Shown here: one piece after another, positions 33,595 to 41,938 of the stretch
Numbering within the stretch: position 1 is the stretch's first letter
Layout of the letters: each line of letters begins with the position of its first letter
Assembly (NCBI GenBank): GCA_902773925.1
Contig: CACYGI010000002.1
Coordinates: forward strand, 1-64,000
Source: an uncultured Bacteroidia bacterium
GTDB lineage: Bacteria; Bacteroidota; Bacteroidia; Bacteroidales; UBA932
Reading direction: 5' to 3'
Length of the DNA stretch: 64,000 bases
Notes under the pieces: generated by a model
Database searches by the model: none
What the model was told of the DNA's origin: nothing
Seen by the model: the letters and a program-made list of their open reading frames with translations, nothing else
Made by a program: the position numbers and the translations under genes

Positions 33595-34380
33595 ATGAAA
33601 AAGATTCTATTCCTTCTCTGCATCGTTCTGGCAGTCACTGCCTGCGGCATCTCAAGCCGCACTGCCGGCGATCGTCAGAAAGTCACTGTCGGCATCTGCA
33701 AGAACGGCTCGAGCAAGACATTCATCAAGTACTTCACCAAGTGCGTCAAGGACGCCGGTGCCAGGCCGTACTTCTTCCCGGCATACGCCACCACCGATGA
33801 GATGGCGCGCGAATTCGTCTCCAGCGTAGATGCGATCATCGTTCCCGGCAAGGCCGGCGCGGACACCGCAGGACGCAGCAAGTACGACTACAAGATCATC
33901 CGCGAAGCGATAGCGCAGGGCAAGCCGGTCCTCGGCATCTGCCTCGGCCACCAGGAGATCAACGGCGTATATGGCGGCAAGATCGGCAGCATAGCAAAGT
34001 ATCATCCCGACACGGAGATCAAGCATAAGGAAAAGGTAGATAATTTCAACAAGGGCATCAATACCGAGGCTCACGCCATAACGATCGACACGACTTCGAG
34101 GCTCTACGCCATCTACGGCCAGGAGCACGTGATGGTCAATACGAGCCACGGTTTCAGCATTACCACGCTCGGCGACGGCCTCAAGGTGGTCGCTACGGCG
34201 GATGACGGCGTGATAGAGGCCATCGAGGACAACAGCCACAACGTGATGGGCGTGCAGTACCATCCCGAGGCCCTCTACGGACGCCTGAAGCTCAAGAAGC
34301 ACCTGCTTATCTTCAAGAATCTTGTAAACGAGGCCCGCCAGGCCAGGGCTGCACGTCTGGCCGCAGCAAGTGCCCAATAG
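33595..34380 (+). CDS. exported class I glutamine amidotransferase-like (peptidase C26) lipoprotein
   Basis: 261 aa. The signal peptide has lipobox VTAC (Cys-17), unusual for a family that is mostly cytoplasmic. The C26 triad is complete: nucleophile Cys in GICLGHQEI, His and Glu in QYHPEAL. Closest functional class is gamma-glutamyl-GABA hydrolase (PuuD) or gamma-glutamyl hydrolase. A lipoprotein of this class would hydrolyse gamma-glutamyl compounds in the periplasm; this is inferred. A TATATTTG box lies about 30 nt upstream, back-to-back with the hydF start. coaD begins 11 nt downstream. Confidence 0.88.
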   Translation: MKKILFLLCIVLAVTACGISSRTAGDRQKVTVGICKNGSSKTFIKYFTKCVKDAGARPYFFPAYATTDEMAREFVSSVDAIIVPGKAGADTAGRSKYDYKIIREAIAQGKPVLGICLGHQEINGVYGGKIGSIAKYHPDTEIKHKEKVDNFNKGINTEAHAITIDTTSRLYAIYGQEHVMVNTSHGFSITTLGDGLKVVATADDGVIEAIEDNSHNVMGVQYHPEALYGRLKLKKHLLIFKNLVNEARQARAARLAAASAQ

Positions 34381-34391
34381 CACCCTGAGCA

Positions 34392-34862
34392 ATGACTACA
34401 GCACTTTTTCCGGGGTCTTTCGACCCTTTCACTCTCGGACATCTGGATGTCCTGCGCTCGGCCCTGAAGCTTTTCGATAAGGTGATAGTCGCCGTCGGTT
34501 ACAATTTCAGCAAAAAGGGCTTTTTCGACCCCGAGACGCGCGTGGCGATCATCCGCAAGGCGACCGAAGGGCTCGAGGGCGTGGAAGTGCGCTCCTATAC
34601 CGGTATGACCATCGATTTCGCCCGTGAAATGGGCGTGACGTGCATCGTGCGCGGACTGCGTACCACCACCGATTTCGAGCTCGAGAGCGTCATCGCGCAG
34701 GCCAACCACAAGCTTGCGCCGGAGATTCTGAGCATTTTCATCCCCTCGAACCAGGAGTATTCGTTTATCTCCTCGACTGTCGTACGCGACGTGATAATCA
34801 ACGGCGGTGACGCCTCTCAGTTCCTGCCGTCGAATATCGATCTTAATGATTACCGCAAGTAG
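34392..34862 (+). CDS. coaD: phosphopantetheine adenylyltransferase
   Basis: 156 aa. The nucleotidyltransferase motif is FPGSFDPFTLGHLDVL (T/HxGH), followed by KKGFFDPETRVAIIR and IVRGLRTTTDFELE. The C-terminal ISSTVVRD is the ISSTxVR motif. The enzyme joins AMP to 4'-phosphopantetheine in coenzyme A synthesis. It is 11 nt after the C26 gene and overlaps the next gene by 17 nt, so all three are probably one operon. Confidence 0.97.
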   Translation: MTTALFPGSFDPFTLGHLDVLRSALKLFDKVIVAVGYNFSKKGFFDPETRVAIIRKATEGLEGVEVRSYTGMTIDFAREMGVTCIVRGLRTTTDFELESVIAQANHKLAPEILSIFIPSNQEYSFISSTVVRDVIINGGDASQFLPSNIDLNDYRK

Positions 34863-36366
34863 GATATCTTCGCTGCTGGCGGCTTTCGCGCTGCTTTGCA
34901 CCTGCACCATCATCTGTCGGGGGCAGGAGGAGCGGCGCACGTTCGGCTCCCTCGGGGAGTATTTCACCTCGCTTGAGGCGGCCCCGCCGGACAGCATCAT
35001 ATCCTGCATCGAGGCGCTCGTGGCATCTGCCGACAGCAGCTCGAAGGCCAGCGTCGCAGGAGCCGCGTTCGACTGGTTCAGCACCTCGACGGTGATGGGC
35101 CACGACGCCGTGGCCGTCTATGTCGCCGACCGCTGGTTCCTGGACCATACGCTCGAGTGGCCGGATGAGGCCACATTCCCACTGCTCTATGCCTATGCGG
35201 AGTTCAACCGGCAGTCCCTTATCGGGATGAGCGCCCCGCCGCTGGTGATGCAGGGCCTCGACGGCAGGCAGTATGACGTGCGCGAGTTCGTCAACCGCAA
35301 CAAAGTGTTGTATTTCTACGACGACCAGTGCCGTACCTGCCTGCAGCAGAGCCTCGAGCTGGCAGAGTTCGCGCGCGGCTACAGCGGCTCTACACTTTAT
35401 ATATATGCTGTCAATACCGGTGGCGACCCGCTGGAGTGGGCCCGCTACGTGCGGGAGAATTTCGCAGGCGTGGCGGACAATCCCTCGGTGCGCCTGATCC
35501 ATCTTTCGGACCCGCAGGACAGCAATGACTACCGCCGCAAATACGGGCTTCTTTCGACGCCCGGGATGTTTCTGCTGGATGCGCAGAATGTGATCATCGG
35601 CCGCCGGCTGGACGTGCCCGCGCTCAAGGAGCTGCTGGGTATCCAGAAGGAGGCCTCGCGCACCCTGGCACGCCTGGTGGAGGATCTTTTCGACACGCTC
35701 GGCCAGAGCGATACCGCGACCGTGAGGATGGTGGCCGAGAGTTTCAAGGCCCAGAGCGCGGACAATCCCCCGCTCTACCGGGATATTTTCTACGCGCTGT
35801 ACAATTATCTGCGCAACGGGATGTCGCAGGGCAGCCAGGAGGGCGCCGTCCTGGTGGCCGAGGAATATATGCTGGGCCGGGACGATATCTGGAGCGCCGA
35901 GTTTCAGGAGCAGATCCGTGACGCCCTGTCCCGCTGGCGCCTCAATCCCCTCGGCAGCCGTGCTACGCCGCTCGTGCTTCAGGACACCTGCGGTCACGAG
36001 CGCAAGATGCTCAGTGGCTGCGCCCGCCGCACGCTGCTGTTTTTCCACATCGTGGGGTGCGGAGACTGCCGCCGGGAGCACGCCGCGCTTCGCGAAAATG
36101 CCGCCCTTCTCAAACGCAAGGGCGTCCGCGTGGTCTATATTTATCTGGGATTCAACCGTCAGGAATGGCTGTCCTTCGTCTCGGACAACCGGGATCTGGA
36201 GCGCTACGGCTGGCATTTCCTGGGCGATCCGGACGGGAGCTCTGGTGTGCGCCGCCTCTATGACGTGCAGTACGTACCGCGGATGTATCTGCTCGATCGG
36301 CGCAGGCGCGTCATAGCCAAGGATATCGATACCCCGACTCTTCTGGAGCTGCTGGAAGCCAGGTAG
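34846..36366 (+). CDS. exported protein with two thioredoxin-like domains
   Basis: 506 aa from MITASRISSLLAAFALLCTC, a signal peptide; the ATG at 34807 is rejected because it would lie well inside coaD. The N-terminal part (about 40-130) is helical and resembles DUF5106. Two TlpA-like thioredoxin folds follow: one at about 135-270 with CRTC and STPGMFLLDAQNVII (cis-Pro), and one at about 375-506 with CGDC and YVPRMYLLDRRRRVI. A periplasmic thiol-disulfide role is probable. It overlaps coaD by 17 nt. Two redox domains in one chain is uncommon outside Bacteroidetes. Confidence 0.85.
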   Translation: MITASRISSLLAAFALLCTCTIICRGQEERRTFGSLGEYFTSLEAAPPDSIISCIEALVASADSSSKASVAGAAFDWFSTSTVMGHDAVAVYVADRWFLDHTLEWPDEATFPLLYAYAEFNRQSLIGMSAPPLVMQGLDGRQYDVREFVNRNKVLYFYDDQCRTCLQQSLELAEFARGYSGSTLYIYAVNTGGDPLEWARYVRENFAGVADNPSVRLIHLSDPQDSNDYRRKYGLLSTPGMFLLDAQNVIIGRRLDVPALKELLGIQKEASRTLARLVEDLFDTLGQSDTATVRMVAESFKAQSADNPPLYRDIFYALYNYLRNGMSQGSQEGAVLVAEEYMLGRDDIWSAEFQEQIRDALSRWRLNPLGSRATPLVLQDTCGHERKMLSGCARRTLLFFHIVGCGDCRREHAALRENAALLKRKGVRVVYIYLGFNRQEWLSFVSDNRDLERYGWHFLGDPDGSSGVRRLYDVQYVPRMYLLDRRRRVIAKDIDTPTLLELLEAR

Positions 36367-36367
36367 A

Positions 36368-36799
36368 TCAGTGCTTGTGCAGGGCTGCGGCGTTGCTTGC
36401 CATAAAGCGGGCTTCGTCGCGCAGGATGAAGCTGATGGCCACGCCCAGCAGTATTGCCGCTATCAGCGGAAATATGGCCGCCACGGTAAATGTGTAGGCC
36501 TGGTGGAGACGGAAGAACCAGACCGCAATCCATATCTGGTAGAAAAGCAGCATGATCGAGTCCAGCAGGCAGATGCGGGCCTGCAGGAGTCGCTTCTTGG
36601 AGGAAGCCGCAGCCACGACCGTCAGGCTGAATGTCACGAACGAGAAGATCATAAATTGCGAGCGGTCCGTGAAACGGATAGATTCGCGAAGCCCCTCCTC
36701 ATCTAAGCCGTAACACATCTCGCAGGCCAGCGTAGAGAGCATCAGCAGTCCTGCGGCTATCATCAGCGGATATTGGAGGTGGAATCTTGTCTTTTTCAT
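36368..36799 (-). CDS. small four-helix membrane protein (DUF4293-like)
   Basis: 143 aa with four hydrophobic segments at about 10-28, 47-65, 75-95 and 105-127. The end ILRDEARFMASN resembles the IRKDExLVRS ending of DUF4293 proteins, a Bacteroidetes-only family of unknown function; similarity is by eye and moderate. It starts MKKTRFHLQYPLM and is convergent with the thioredoxin-like gene (1 nt apart). Divergent from the nucleoside phosphorylase. Confidence 0.7.
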   Translation of the reverse strand: MKKTRFHLQYPLMIAAGLLMLSTLACEMCYGLDEEGLRESIRFTDRSQFMIFSFVTFSLTVVAAASSKKRLLQARICLLDSIMLLFYQIWIAVWFFRLHQAYTFTVAAIFPLIAAILLGVAISFILRDEARFMASNAAALHKH

Positions 36800-36870
36800 A
36801 AGCGGTCCTGATTTGTTACAAAATTAAAAAAAATAGCTTATATTTGATTTTTCTACAAAAAACAAAAGCC

Positions 36871-37755
36871 ATGAGCAAGCGCATACCCGAATCCGAACTT
36901 ATCATCAACAGTGACGGCACTGCATTCCACCTTCACGTGGCACCCGAAGAGCTGGCCGACAACGTCATCATCGTAGGTGACCCCGGCCGCGTCGATGCCA
37001 TAGCTGCTTTTTACGACGAGGGATCCATCGAAGCTCACCGCACCTCGCGTGAGTTCAATACCATCACCGGCCGCTTCAACGGCGTGCGTGTGACGGCCAT
37101 TTCCTCCGGTATCGGCACGGACAATATCGACATCGTGATGACGGAGATCGATGCTCTTGCCAACATCGACTTCAAGACGCGTCTCCCCAGGGAGCAGCAC
37201 CGCCGCCTGCGCATCCTGCGTATCGGTACGTGCGGCGCCATCCGCCCGGAGATTCCGCTGGGCGGGTATATCTTCTCGGAGATGGGCATCGGTTTCGACG
37301 GCCTGCTCAACTGGTATGCTGATGCGGAGCAGTATTTCGAAAAGGATATCGAGAAGGCCTTCGTCGAGTATATGAACTGGCCGAAGAGGCTTGCACGTCC
37401 GTATTTCATCAAGGCCAGCGCGAAGATGACGGAGCTTTTCAGCGATATCGCCTACCGCGGTATGACAATGTCCGCACCGGGATTCTACGGGCCGCAGGGC
37501 CGCAGCGTCCGGATGCGTCTGGCCATCCCGGATCTTATCGAGAAGCTTGAGGGATTCGAATATGAGGGCCGTCACATCACCAATATCGAGATGGAGAATT
37601 CGGCCATCACCGGTATGGCGACCGTACTGGGCCACGATGCCGGCACTGTCTGCCTTGCTATCGCCAACCGACACGCCAAGGACAGCAATCCCAACTACAA
37701 GCCGCTGATGGATGGTCTGATCCGTGCTTCTCTCGAGAGGCTTACCCGTCCCTAA
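36871..37755 (+). CDS. nucleoside phosphorylase (uridine phosphorylase-like)
   Basis: 294 aa from MSKRIPESEL; the upstream ATG at 36844 lies in A/T-rich promoter DNA. PNP_UDP_1 features: NVIIVGDPGRVD (phosphate site), SSGIGTDNIDIVM, RIGTCGAIRPEIPLG and NIEMENSAI (ribose/base-binding Glu-Met-Glu). The enzyme splits nucleosides with phosphate in the cytoplasm. The pattern is closer to uridine than to purine phosphorylase, but specificity is not certain. TATATTTG at about 36839-36846 is a likely -7 element. It is directly followed by the SirB1-like gene (stop and ATG adjacent). Confidence 0.9.
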   Translation: MSKRIPESELIINSDGTAFHLHVAPEELADNVIIVGDPGRVDAIAAFYDEGSIEAHRTSREFNTITGRFNGVRVTAISSGIGTDNIDIVMTEIDALANIDFKTRLPREQHRRLRILRIGTCGAIRPEIPLGGYIFSEMGIGFDGLLNWYADAEQYFEKDIEKAFVEYMNWPKRLARPYFIKASAKMTELFSDIAYRGMTMSAPGFYGPQGRSVRMRLAIPDLIEKLEGFEYEGRHITNIEMENSAITGMATVLGHDAGTVCLAIANRHAKDSNPNYKPLMDGLIRASLERLTRP

Positions 37756-38637
37756 ATGACCGAAGGCCATAGCCTGGAGCATCTTATCGCGCTGTTTGAC
37801 GACCCGGATGAGGTCGTCTCGGCCTGTGTGGACCGATCCGTGATGGAGCTCGGGGAGGGTGTCCTGGATCTGCTTGCCGCACGCTGCGCCCGGGAGTCCG
37901 ATCCGCTGCTTCGCGAGAGTATCGCAAGCCATATAGCCCGCTACAATACGGAGTTCCGGCTGAAGGCGCTCGCCGGGCTGCATCGCGGGCCTAACTTTCG
38001 TGCGTCGCTCTACGAGGGCTGCTTCCTGGCTGCTTCGCTGATGGATCCTGCGGTCAATCGCAATGACTTCAACGCGAAGCTGAGCGTCTGCACCTCAGAG
38101 TATCACAATGAGATTTCCTCCGGCCGCACGGCCGTGGAGGATGCGCAGATTTTCAATCATATCTTTTTCCACCGTCTGCATTTTACGCTTACAGACCAGG
38201 AGCTTCGGACCGAGCGCTGCGCTCTTCTGCCGCAGGTCCTGCAGTCGCATCGCGGCAATCCCTTCGCCCTGTCGCTGATCTACTTCACGATGGCCGAGGA
38301 GGCGGGGCTTCCGCTGTATCCGATGACTTTTCACGGAGGATTCGTGCCGGTATGGCTCGAGGGCGCCGAAGAGCTTTTCTGCGTCAATCTGCTGGATCAC
38401 GGGGCTTTGGTTTCCAAGAAAATGCTCGCCGACAGCCTTCGCCAGCGCGGTGTGCCCGGGAGCCAGGATATGCGCATCCGGCCCGCCTCGACAGTCCTTT
38501 CGATGTACTTCGAGTCTCTCTCGACGCTCTATTCGCGCAGCGGCAACGAGACCCGGGCGGCCCTGGCCGAAAAGGCCATCGAAGCCCTCGGCGCCGACCG
38601 CCACCTCTCCCACCTCTCCCCCGACGAGGAAGACTGA
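37756..38637 (+). CDS. SirB1/transglutaminase-like protein
   Basis: 293 aa. The central segment RGNPFALSLIYFTMAEEAGLP followed by FHGGFVPVW matches the SirB1/transglutaminase-like family (RGNPxxLxxxYxxxAxxxGLP). Residues 1-90 are helical, HEAT-like (DDPDEVVSACVDRSVME). The C-terminal part has a TPR-like segment. Function is not known; enzymatic activity is doubtful because no Cys-His-Asp triad stands out. ATG follows the nucleoside phosphorylase stop without a gap, suggesting coupled translation. Confidence 0.8.
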   Translation: MTEGHSLEHLIALFDDPDEVVSACVDRSVMELGEGVLDLLAARCARESDPLLRESIASHIARYNTEFRLKALAGLHRGPNFRASLYEGCFLAASLMDPAVNRNDFNAKLSVCTSEYHNEISSGRTAVEDAQIFNHIFFHRLHFTLTDQELRTERCALLPQVLQSHRGNPFALSLIYFTMAEEAGLPLYPMTFHGGFVPVWLEGAEELFCVNLLDHGALVSKKMLADSLRQRGVPGSQDMRIRPASTVLSMYFESLSTLYSRSGNETRAALAEKAIEALGADRHLSHLSPDEED

Positions 38638-38670
38638 CCCTTCGGCCTGGCTTAGCTCCGCCGCCAAAGC

Positions 38671-38757
38671 GTGCCTATCGTCCCTGAAATTGGGACGATG
38701 GGTGCGAAAATGGCCCAAAAACGCACCTACCGTCCCTGATTTAGGGACGGTAGGCAC
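38671..38757. repeat. nested triple-hairpin element
   Basis: Outer arms GTGCCTATCGTCCC and GGGACGGTAGGCAC enclose three hairpins: CGTCCC/GGGACG (38679-38697), GGTGCG/CGCACC (38701-38727) and CCGTCCC/GGGACGG (38730-38750). No T-run on either side. It sits between convergent genes and could be a bidirectional transcription stop or a REP-type element. It is not related in sequence to the other repeats here. Confidence 0.8.
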
Positions 38758-38815
38758 ACTCGGCCATATAGTTGACGGTAAAGTAGCCGGCTGCGGGCAG
38801 CCGGCGTCCGGCGGT

Positions 38816-39829
38816 CTAGTGCTTGCGGAAGGCCTCTTCGACGGAGACGGCGACGGCGACGGTAGCACCCACCATCGGGTTGTTGCCCATACCGAGGAAT
38901 CCCATCATCTCCACGTGAGCGGGGACCGAAGACGAACCAGCAAACTGAGCATCGCTGTGCATACGGCCCATCGTATCGGTCATACCGTACGAAGCCGGGC
39001 CGGCAGCCATATTGTCCGGATGCAGGGTACGGCCCGTACCACCGCCCGAGGCGACCGAGAAATACTTCTTGCCCTGCTCGATGCACTCCTTCTTGTACGT
39101 GCCGGCGACAGGATGCTGGAAACGTGTCGGGTTGGTCGAATTGCCCGTGATCGAGACATCCACGCCCTCGAAATGCATAATGGCGACACCCTCGCGTACG
39201 TCATCTGCACCGTAGCAATTGACCTTGGCGCGGGGACCGTCCGAATAAGCCTTGCGGCGGACCACCTTCAGCTCACCCGTAAAGTAATCATACTCCGTCT
39301 GGACGTATGTAAATCCGTTGATGCGCGAAATAATCATAGCCGCATCCTTGCCCAGACCGTTGAGGATCACACGCAGAGGCTTCTTGCGGACCTTATTGGC
39401 CATCTCGGCGATCTTGATGGCGCCCTCGGCTGCGGCGAAAGACTCGTGACCTGCAAGGAAAGCGAAGCACGAAGTCTCCTCATTGAGCAGGCGGGCGGCC
39501 AGATTGCCGTGGCCCAGGCCGACCTTGCGGTTGTCAGCCACCGAACCGTCGATGCAGAAAGCCTGAAGGCCCTCGCCGATAGCCTCGGCAGCCTCAACGG
39601 CCGTTTTGCAGCCCTTGCGGATAGCGATGGCCGCGCCCACGACGTATGCCCATTTCACATTCTCAAAGCAGATATTCTGCGTCTGCTCGGCCTCCAGATA
39701 AGGATCGATGCCGTAGCTGTCGCAAATCTTGTTGGCCTCTTCGATAGAGGCGATGCCATAACGGTCCAGCACTTTCTGGATATTGGCCATACGGCGGTTC
39801 TGGCTTTCGAACTTGACCTCTCGTATCAT
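38816..39829 (-). CDS. GGGtGRT protein
   Basis: 337 aa. The name-giving motif appears as ASGGGTGRTLHPDNMAAG, followed by a highly conserved C-terminus (GRMHSDAQFAG, MGFLGMGNNPMVGATVAVAV). NCBI uses the name GGGtGRT for a conserved protein of unknown function in anaerobes; no activity is established to my knowledge. It is 12 nt downstream of a NifU-like gene and has AAGGAGGAGC before its ATG, a real SD. The tight pairing suggests a role in handling an Fe-S cluster or a cluster-dependent enzyme. Confidence 0.9.
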   Translation of the reverse strand: MIREVKFESQNRRMANIQKVLDRYGIASIEEANKICDSYGIDPYLEAEQTQNICFENVKWAYVVGAAIAIRKGCKTAVEAAEAIGEGLQAFCIDGSVADNRKVGLGHGNLAARLLNEETSCFAFLAGHESFAAAEGAIKIAEMANKVRKKPLRVILNGLGKDAAMIISRINGFTYVQTEYDYFTGELKVVRRKAYSDGPRAKVNCYGADDVREGVAIMHFEGVDVSITGNSTNPTRFQHPVAGTYKKECIEQGKKYFSVASGGGTGRTLHPDNMAAGPASYGMTDTMGRMHSDAQFAGSSSVPAHVEMMGFLGMGNNPMVGATVAVAVSVEEAFRKH

Positions 39830-39841
39830 ATCTGCTCCTCC

Positions 39842-40543
39842 TTAATCGATTCTGGGGTCAATCCACTTAACTGCACCCTGCTCGGCCTTGAAGCGGCCGT
39901 AGGTAGCCGTAGCCTTGGCAAGCGCCTCATTGGCGTCGGTGCCCTTCTTGATAAGGTCCATCATCACGCCGAGGCGGACGAACTCGTAACCGCAGACCTC
40001 GTCGTCGGCATCCAGTGCGATACGCTTGACATAGCCCTCGGCCATCTCAAGATAGCGCACGCCCTTTGCCTTGGTCGAGAACATCGTAGCCACCTGCGAA
40101 CGGAGTCCCTTGCCCAGATCCTCGAGGCTTGCGCCGATGATCAGGCCGCCTTCGGAAAATGCCGACTGGGTGCGGCCGTAAACTATCTGGAGGAAAAGCT
40201 CGCGCATCGCGGTGTTGATCGCGTCGCACACGAGGTCGGTATTGAGCGCTTCGAGCAACGTCTTGCCGGTGAGAATCTCGGCGGCCATTGCGGCCGAATG
40301 CGTCATACCCGAGCAGCCGATGGTCTCCACCAGAGCCTCCTCGATGATACCTTCCTTGACATTGAGCGTAAGCTTGCAGGCTCCCTGCTGGGGCGCGCAC
40401 CAGCCGATGCCGTGCGTCAGGCCCGAAATATCGCGTATCTCGCGGGCCTTGACCCACTTGCCCTCCTCCGGAATCGGAGCGGCGCCGTGGTTGGGCCCCT
40501 TGCGGACTACGCACATGTTCTGTACTTCTTTAGAGTATTCCAT
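39842..40543 (-). CDS. NifU/IscU-like scaffold protein paired with GGGtGRT
   Basis: 233 aa from MEYSKEVQN; the frame to 40669 is rejected since it would extend into the promoter region. The NifU N-terminal-like domain has EALVETIGCSGMTHSAAMAAE and LTGKTLLEAL, with Cys residues at WCAPQQGACK and GCSGM, matching scaffold-type ligand spacing in part. IscU-type proteins assemble Fe-S clusters on three Cys. Whether this one binds a cluster is unknown. A TATTTTTG box on the minus strand near 40591 is a possible -7 element. First gene of a two-gene operon. Confidence 0.85.
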   Translation of the reverse strand: MEYSKEVQNMCVVRKGPNHGAAPIPEEGKWVKAREIRDISGLTHGIGWCAPQQGACKLTLNVKEGIIEEALVETIGCSGMTHSAAMAAEILTGKTLLEALNTDLVCDAINTAMRELFLQIVYGRTQSAFSEGGLIIGASLEDLGKGLRSQVATMFSTKAKGVRYLEMAEGYVKRIALDADDEVCGYEFVRLGVMMDLIKKGTDANEALAKATATYGRFKAEQGAVKWIDPRID

Positions 40544-40630
40544 ATCGTGACGGTTTGAATTTTGCAATTCCGGTTGTTCAACCTTCAAAAATAGCAAAAA
40601 ATCCATACGTGCGTAATGCCCGGCAATTAT

Positions 40631-40661
40631 TTTGTTTCGATATGAAAAATTCATACCTTTG
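40631..40661 (+). promoter_or_regulatory. promoter of tRNA-Gly / DUF4296 / dtd operon
   Basis: TTTG (40631-40634) is followed after 19 nt by TACCTTTG (40654-40661), an exact -33/-7 match. Transcription would start around 40668, a few nt before the tRNA. Confidence 0.85.
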
Positions 40662-40672
40662 TCAGACAAACC

Positions 40673-40745
40673 GCGGAAGTAGCTCAGTTGGTAGAGCGTC
40701 GGCTTCCCAAGCCGAAGGTCGCGGGTTCGAAACCCGTTTTCCGCT
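40673..40745 (+). tRNA. tRNA-Gly (CCC)
   Basis: 73 nt. The acceptor stem GCGGAAG pairs with the 3' TTTCCGC. D-arm AGCTCAGTTGGTAGAGC, anticodon arm TCGGC-TTCCCAA-GCCGA with anticodon CCC, T-arm GCGGGTTCGAAACCCGT. No CCA is encoded. Read by hand, with all four arms fitting. The anticodon reads GGG glycine codons. The DUF4296 gene starts 4 nt after it. Confidence 0.95.
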
Positions 40746-40749
40746 CAAG

Positions 40750-41475
40750 ATGAAGAGTCGTATTCTCGGTATATTGTCGGCGCTGGCGCTGCTCTCATCG
40801 TGCGGCTCCGAAGAGGTCATTATCCCGGCCTCCGATATGATGTCAATCTACCAGGACCTTTTCTACATCGACCAGTGCGTCGATATGGTCCCTGAAGTTC
40901 GCCTGAGTGCGGATTCGCTTATTATCTACCAGCCCATCATCGAGAGTTACGGCTACACCTGCGAGCAGTTCATCGAGGCCATCGCTCAGTACAAGCGCCA
41001 CCCGAAGCAGTTCGCGCGGCTTATGGAGGGCGTGCGGGACGACCTGCGGGAGCAGAAGGAGGAGATCTACCGCGTCCGCCGCCTGATGGACTCGCTCAAG
41101 ATGATGCTGACCTGGGTGCCATCCGACAGTATGGACGTCAATATCCCGGACGACGAGCCGGACGGGATGCCTGACGGATACGAGGTTGCGGACGACGACA
41201 GTACTGTCGTCAATATGGGCACGGAGCCCGTGGCGCTTTTTGGCACGGATGACTTCGAGCAGGTGAAGACCACCAAGGAGGTGGTTGAGACCGAGGTCGT
41301 CGTGAAGGAGGAGGAAGAAGTCGAGCAGGACTCGCAGAGCGAAGTGCGCGACATAGACCTTCGCCGGGCTAAGACTGACAAGCCTCAGAAGCCTGCGAAG
41401 CAGCAGCAGAAGCAGGAGCGCCAAAAGCAAAAGGCTGACAAGAAGCGGCTGGAGGAGAAGTTCAAGAAGAAATAA
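40750..41475 (+). CDS. DUF4296 lipoprotein with charged C-terminal tail
   Basis: 241 aa from MKSRILGILSALALLSSCGS, lipobox LLSSC (Cys-18). Frames that extend upstream through the tRNA are rejected. Residues 25-120 carry DUF4296 (IPASDMMSIYQDLFYIDQC, EQFIEAIAQYKRHPKQF), a Bacteroidetes lipoprotein family of unknown role. The last 60 residues are Lys/Gln-rich (KQQQKQERQKQKADKKRLEE) and probably a helix. The ATG is 4 nt from the tRNA 3' end, so processing of the tRNA would leave a nearly leaderless mRNA. dtd follows after 4 nt. Confidence 0.88.
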   Translation: MKSRILGILSALALLSSCGSEEVIIPASDMMSIYQDLFYIDQCVDMVPEVRLSADSLIIYQPIIESYGYTCEQFIEAIAQYKRHPKQFARLMEGVRDDLREQKEEIYRVRRLMDSLKMMLTWVPSDSMDVNIPDDEPDGMPDGYEVADDDSTVVNMGTEPVALFGTDDFEQVKTTKEVVETEVVVKEEEEVEQDSQSEVRDIDLRRAKTDKPQKPAKQQQKQERQKQKADKKRLEEKFKKK

Positions 41476-41479
41476 TGCA

Positions 41480-41932
41480 ATGAGAGCACTTATCCAGCGG
41501 GTTTCCAGGGCAAGTGTCACGGTCGAAGGACAGGTGACGGGCAGCATAGGGACCGGAATGCTGGTGCTGTGCGGATTCGCCTCCGACGAGACGGCGGAGG
41601 ACCTCAGCTGGACCGCCCGCAAGATTCTCGGCCTGCGCATTTTCGACGACGCCGAAGGTGTGATGAACCTGCCGCTGGCAGAGGTCGGAGGCGATATTCT
41701 GGCGGTCAGCCAGTTTACCCTGATGGCCTCCACCAAAAAGGGCAACCGCCCCTCCTACGTGCACGCAGCCCCGCCGGAGATTTCCGAGCCGCTGTTCGAG
41801 GCGTTCAAGGACGAGCTTTCCGCCGGCCTCGGGCACCGGGTGCAGAGCGGCATTTTCGGAGCCGATATGAAAGTTGACCTGCTCAACGACGGCCCGGTCA
41901 CTATCTGGATTGACAGCAAAAACAAAATATAA
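41480..41932 (+). CDS. dtd: D-aminoacyl-tRNA deacylase
   Basis: 150 aa, typical DTD length. The N-terminus MRALIQRVSRASVTVEGQVTG, the cross-subunit SQFTLMA motif and the GNRPSYVHAA region (Gly-cisPro-type block) are present. The enzyme clears D-amino acids and misattached glycine from tRNA. Being co-transcribed with tRNA-Gly is noteworthy, since DTD acts on glycyl-tRNA misacylation, but this may be chance. Confidence 0.95.
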   Translation: MRALIQRVSRASVTVEGQVTGSIGTGMLVLCGFASDETAEDLSWTARKILGLRIFDDAEGVMNLPLAEVGGDILAVSQFTLMASTKKGNRPSYVHAAPPEISEPLFEAFKDELSAGLGHRVQSGIFGADMKVDLLNDGPVTIWIDSKNKI

Positions 41933-41938
41933 TAAGAT

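Noticed and set aside
32328..33662. Longer HydF with 47 extra N-terminal residues
   Set aside because: The extension covers the divergent promoter region and does not resemble the family; MGNTVIGIFGS is the natural GTPase start.
34807..36366. Upstream ATG for the double-thioredoxin protein
   Set aside because: It would overlap coaD by over 50 nt and push the signal peptide inward; the ATG at 34846 fits better.
40555..41475. A 306-aa frame running through the tRNA-Gly gene
   Set aside because: The lipoprotein signal starts at 40750, and the upstream part would translate the tRNA.
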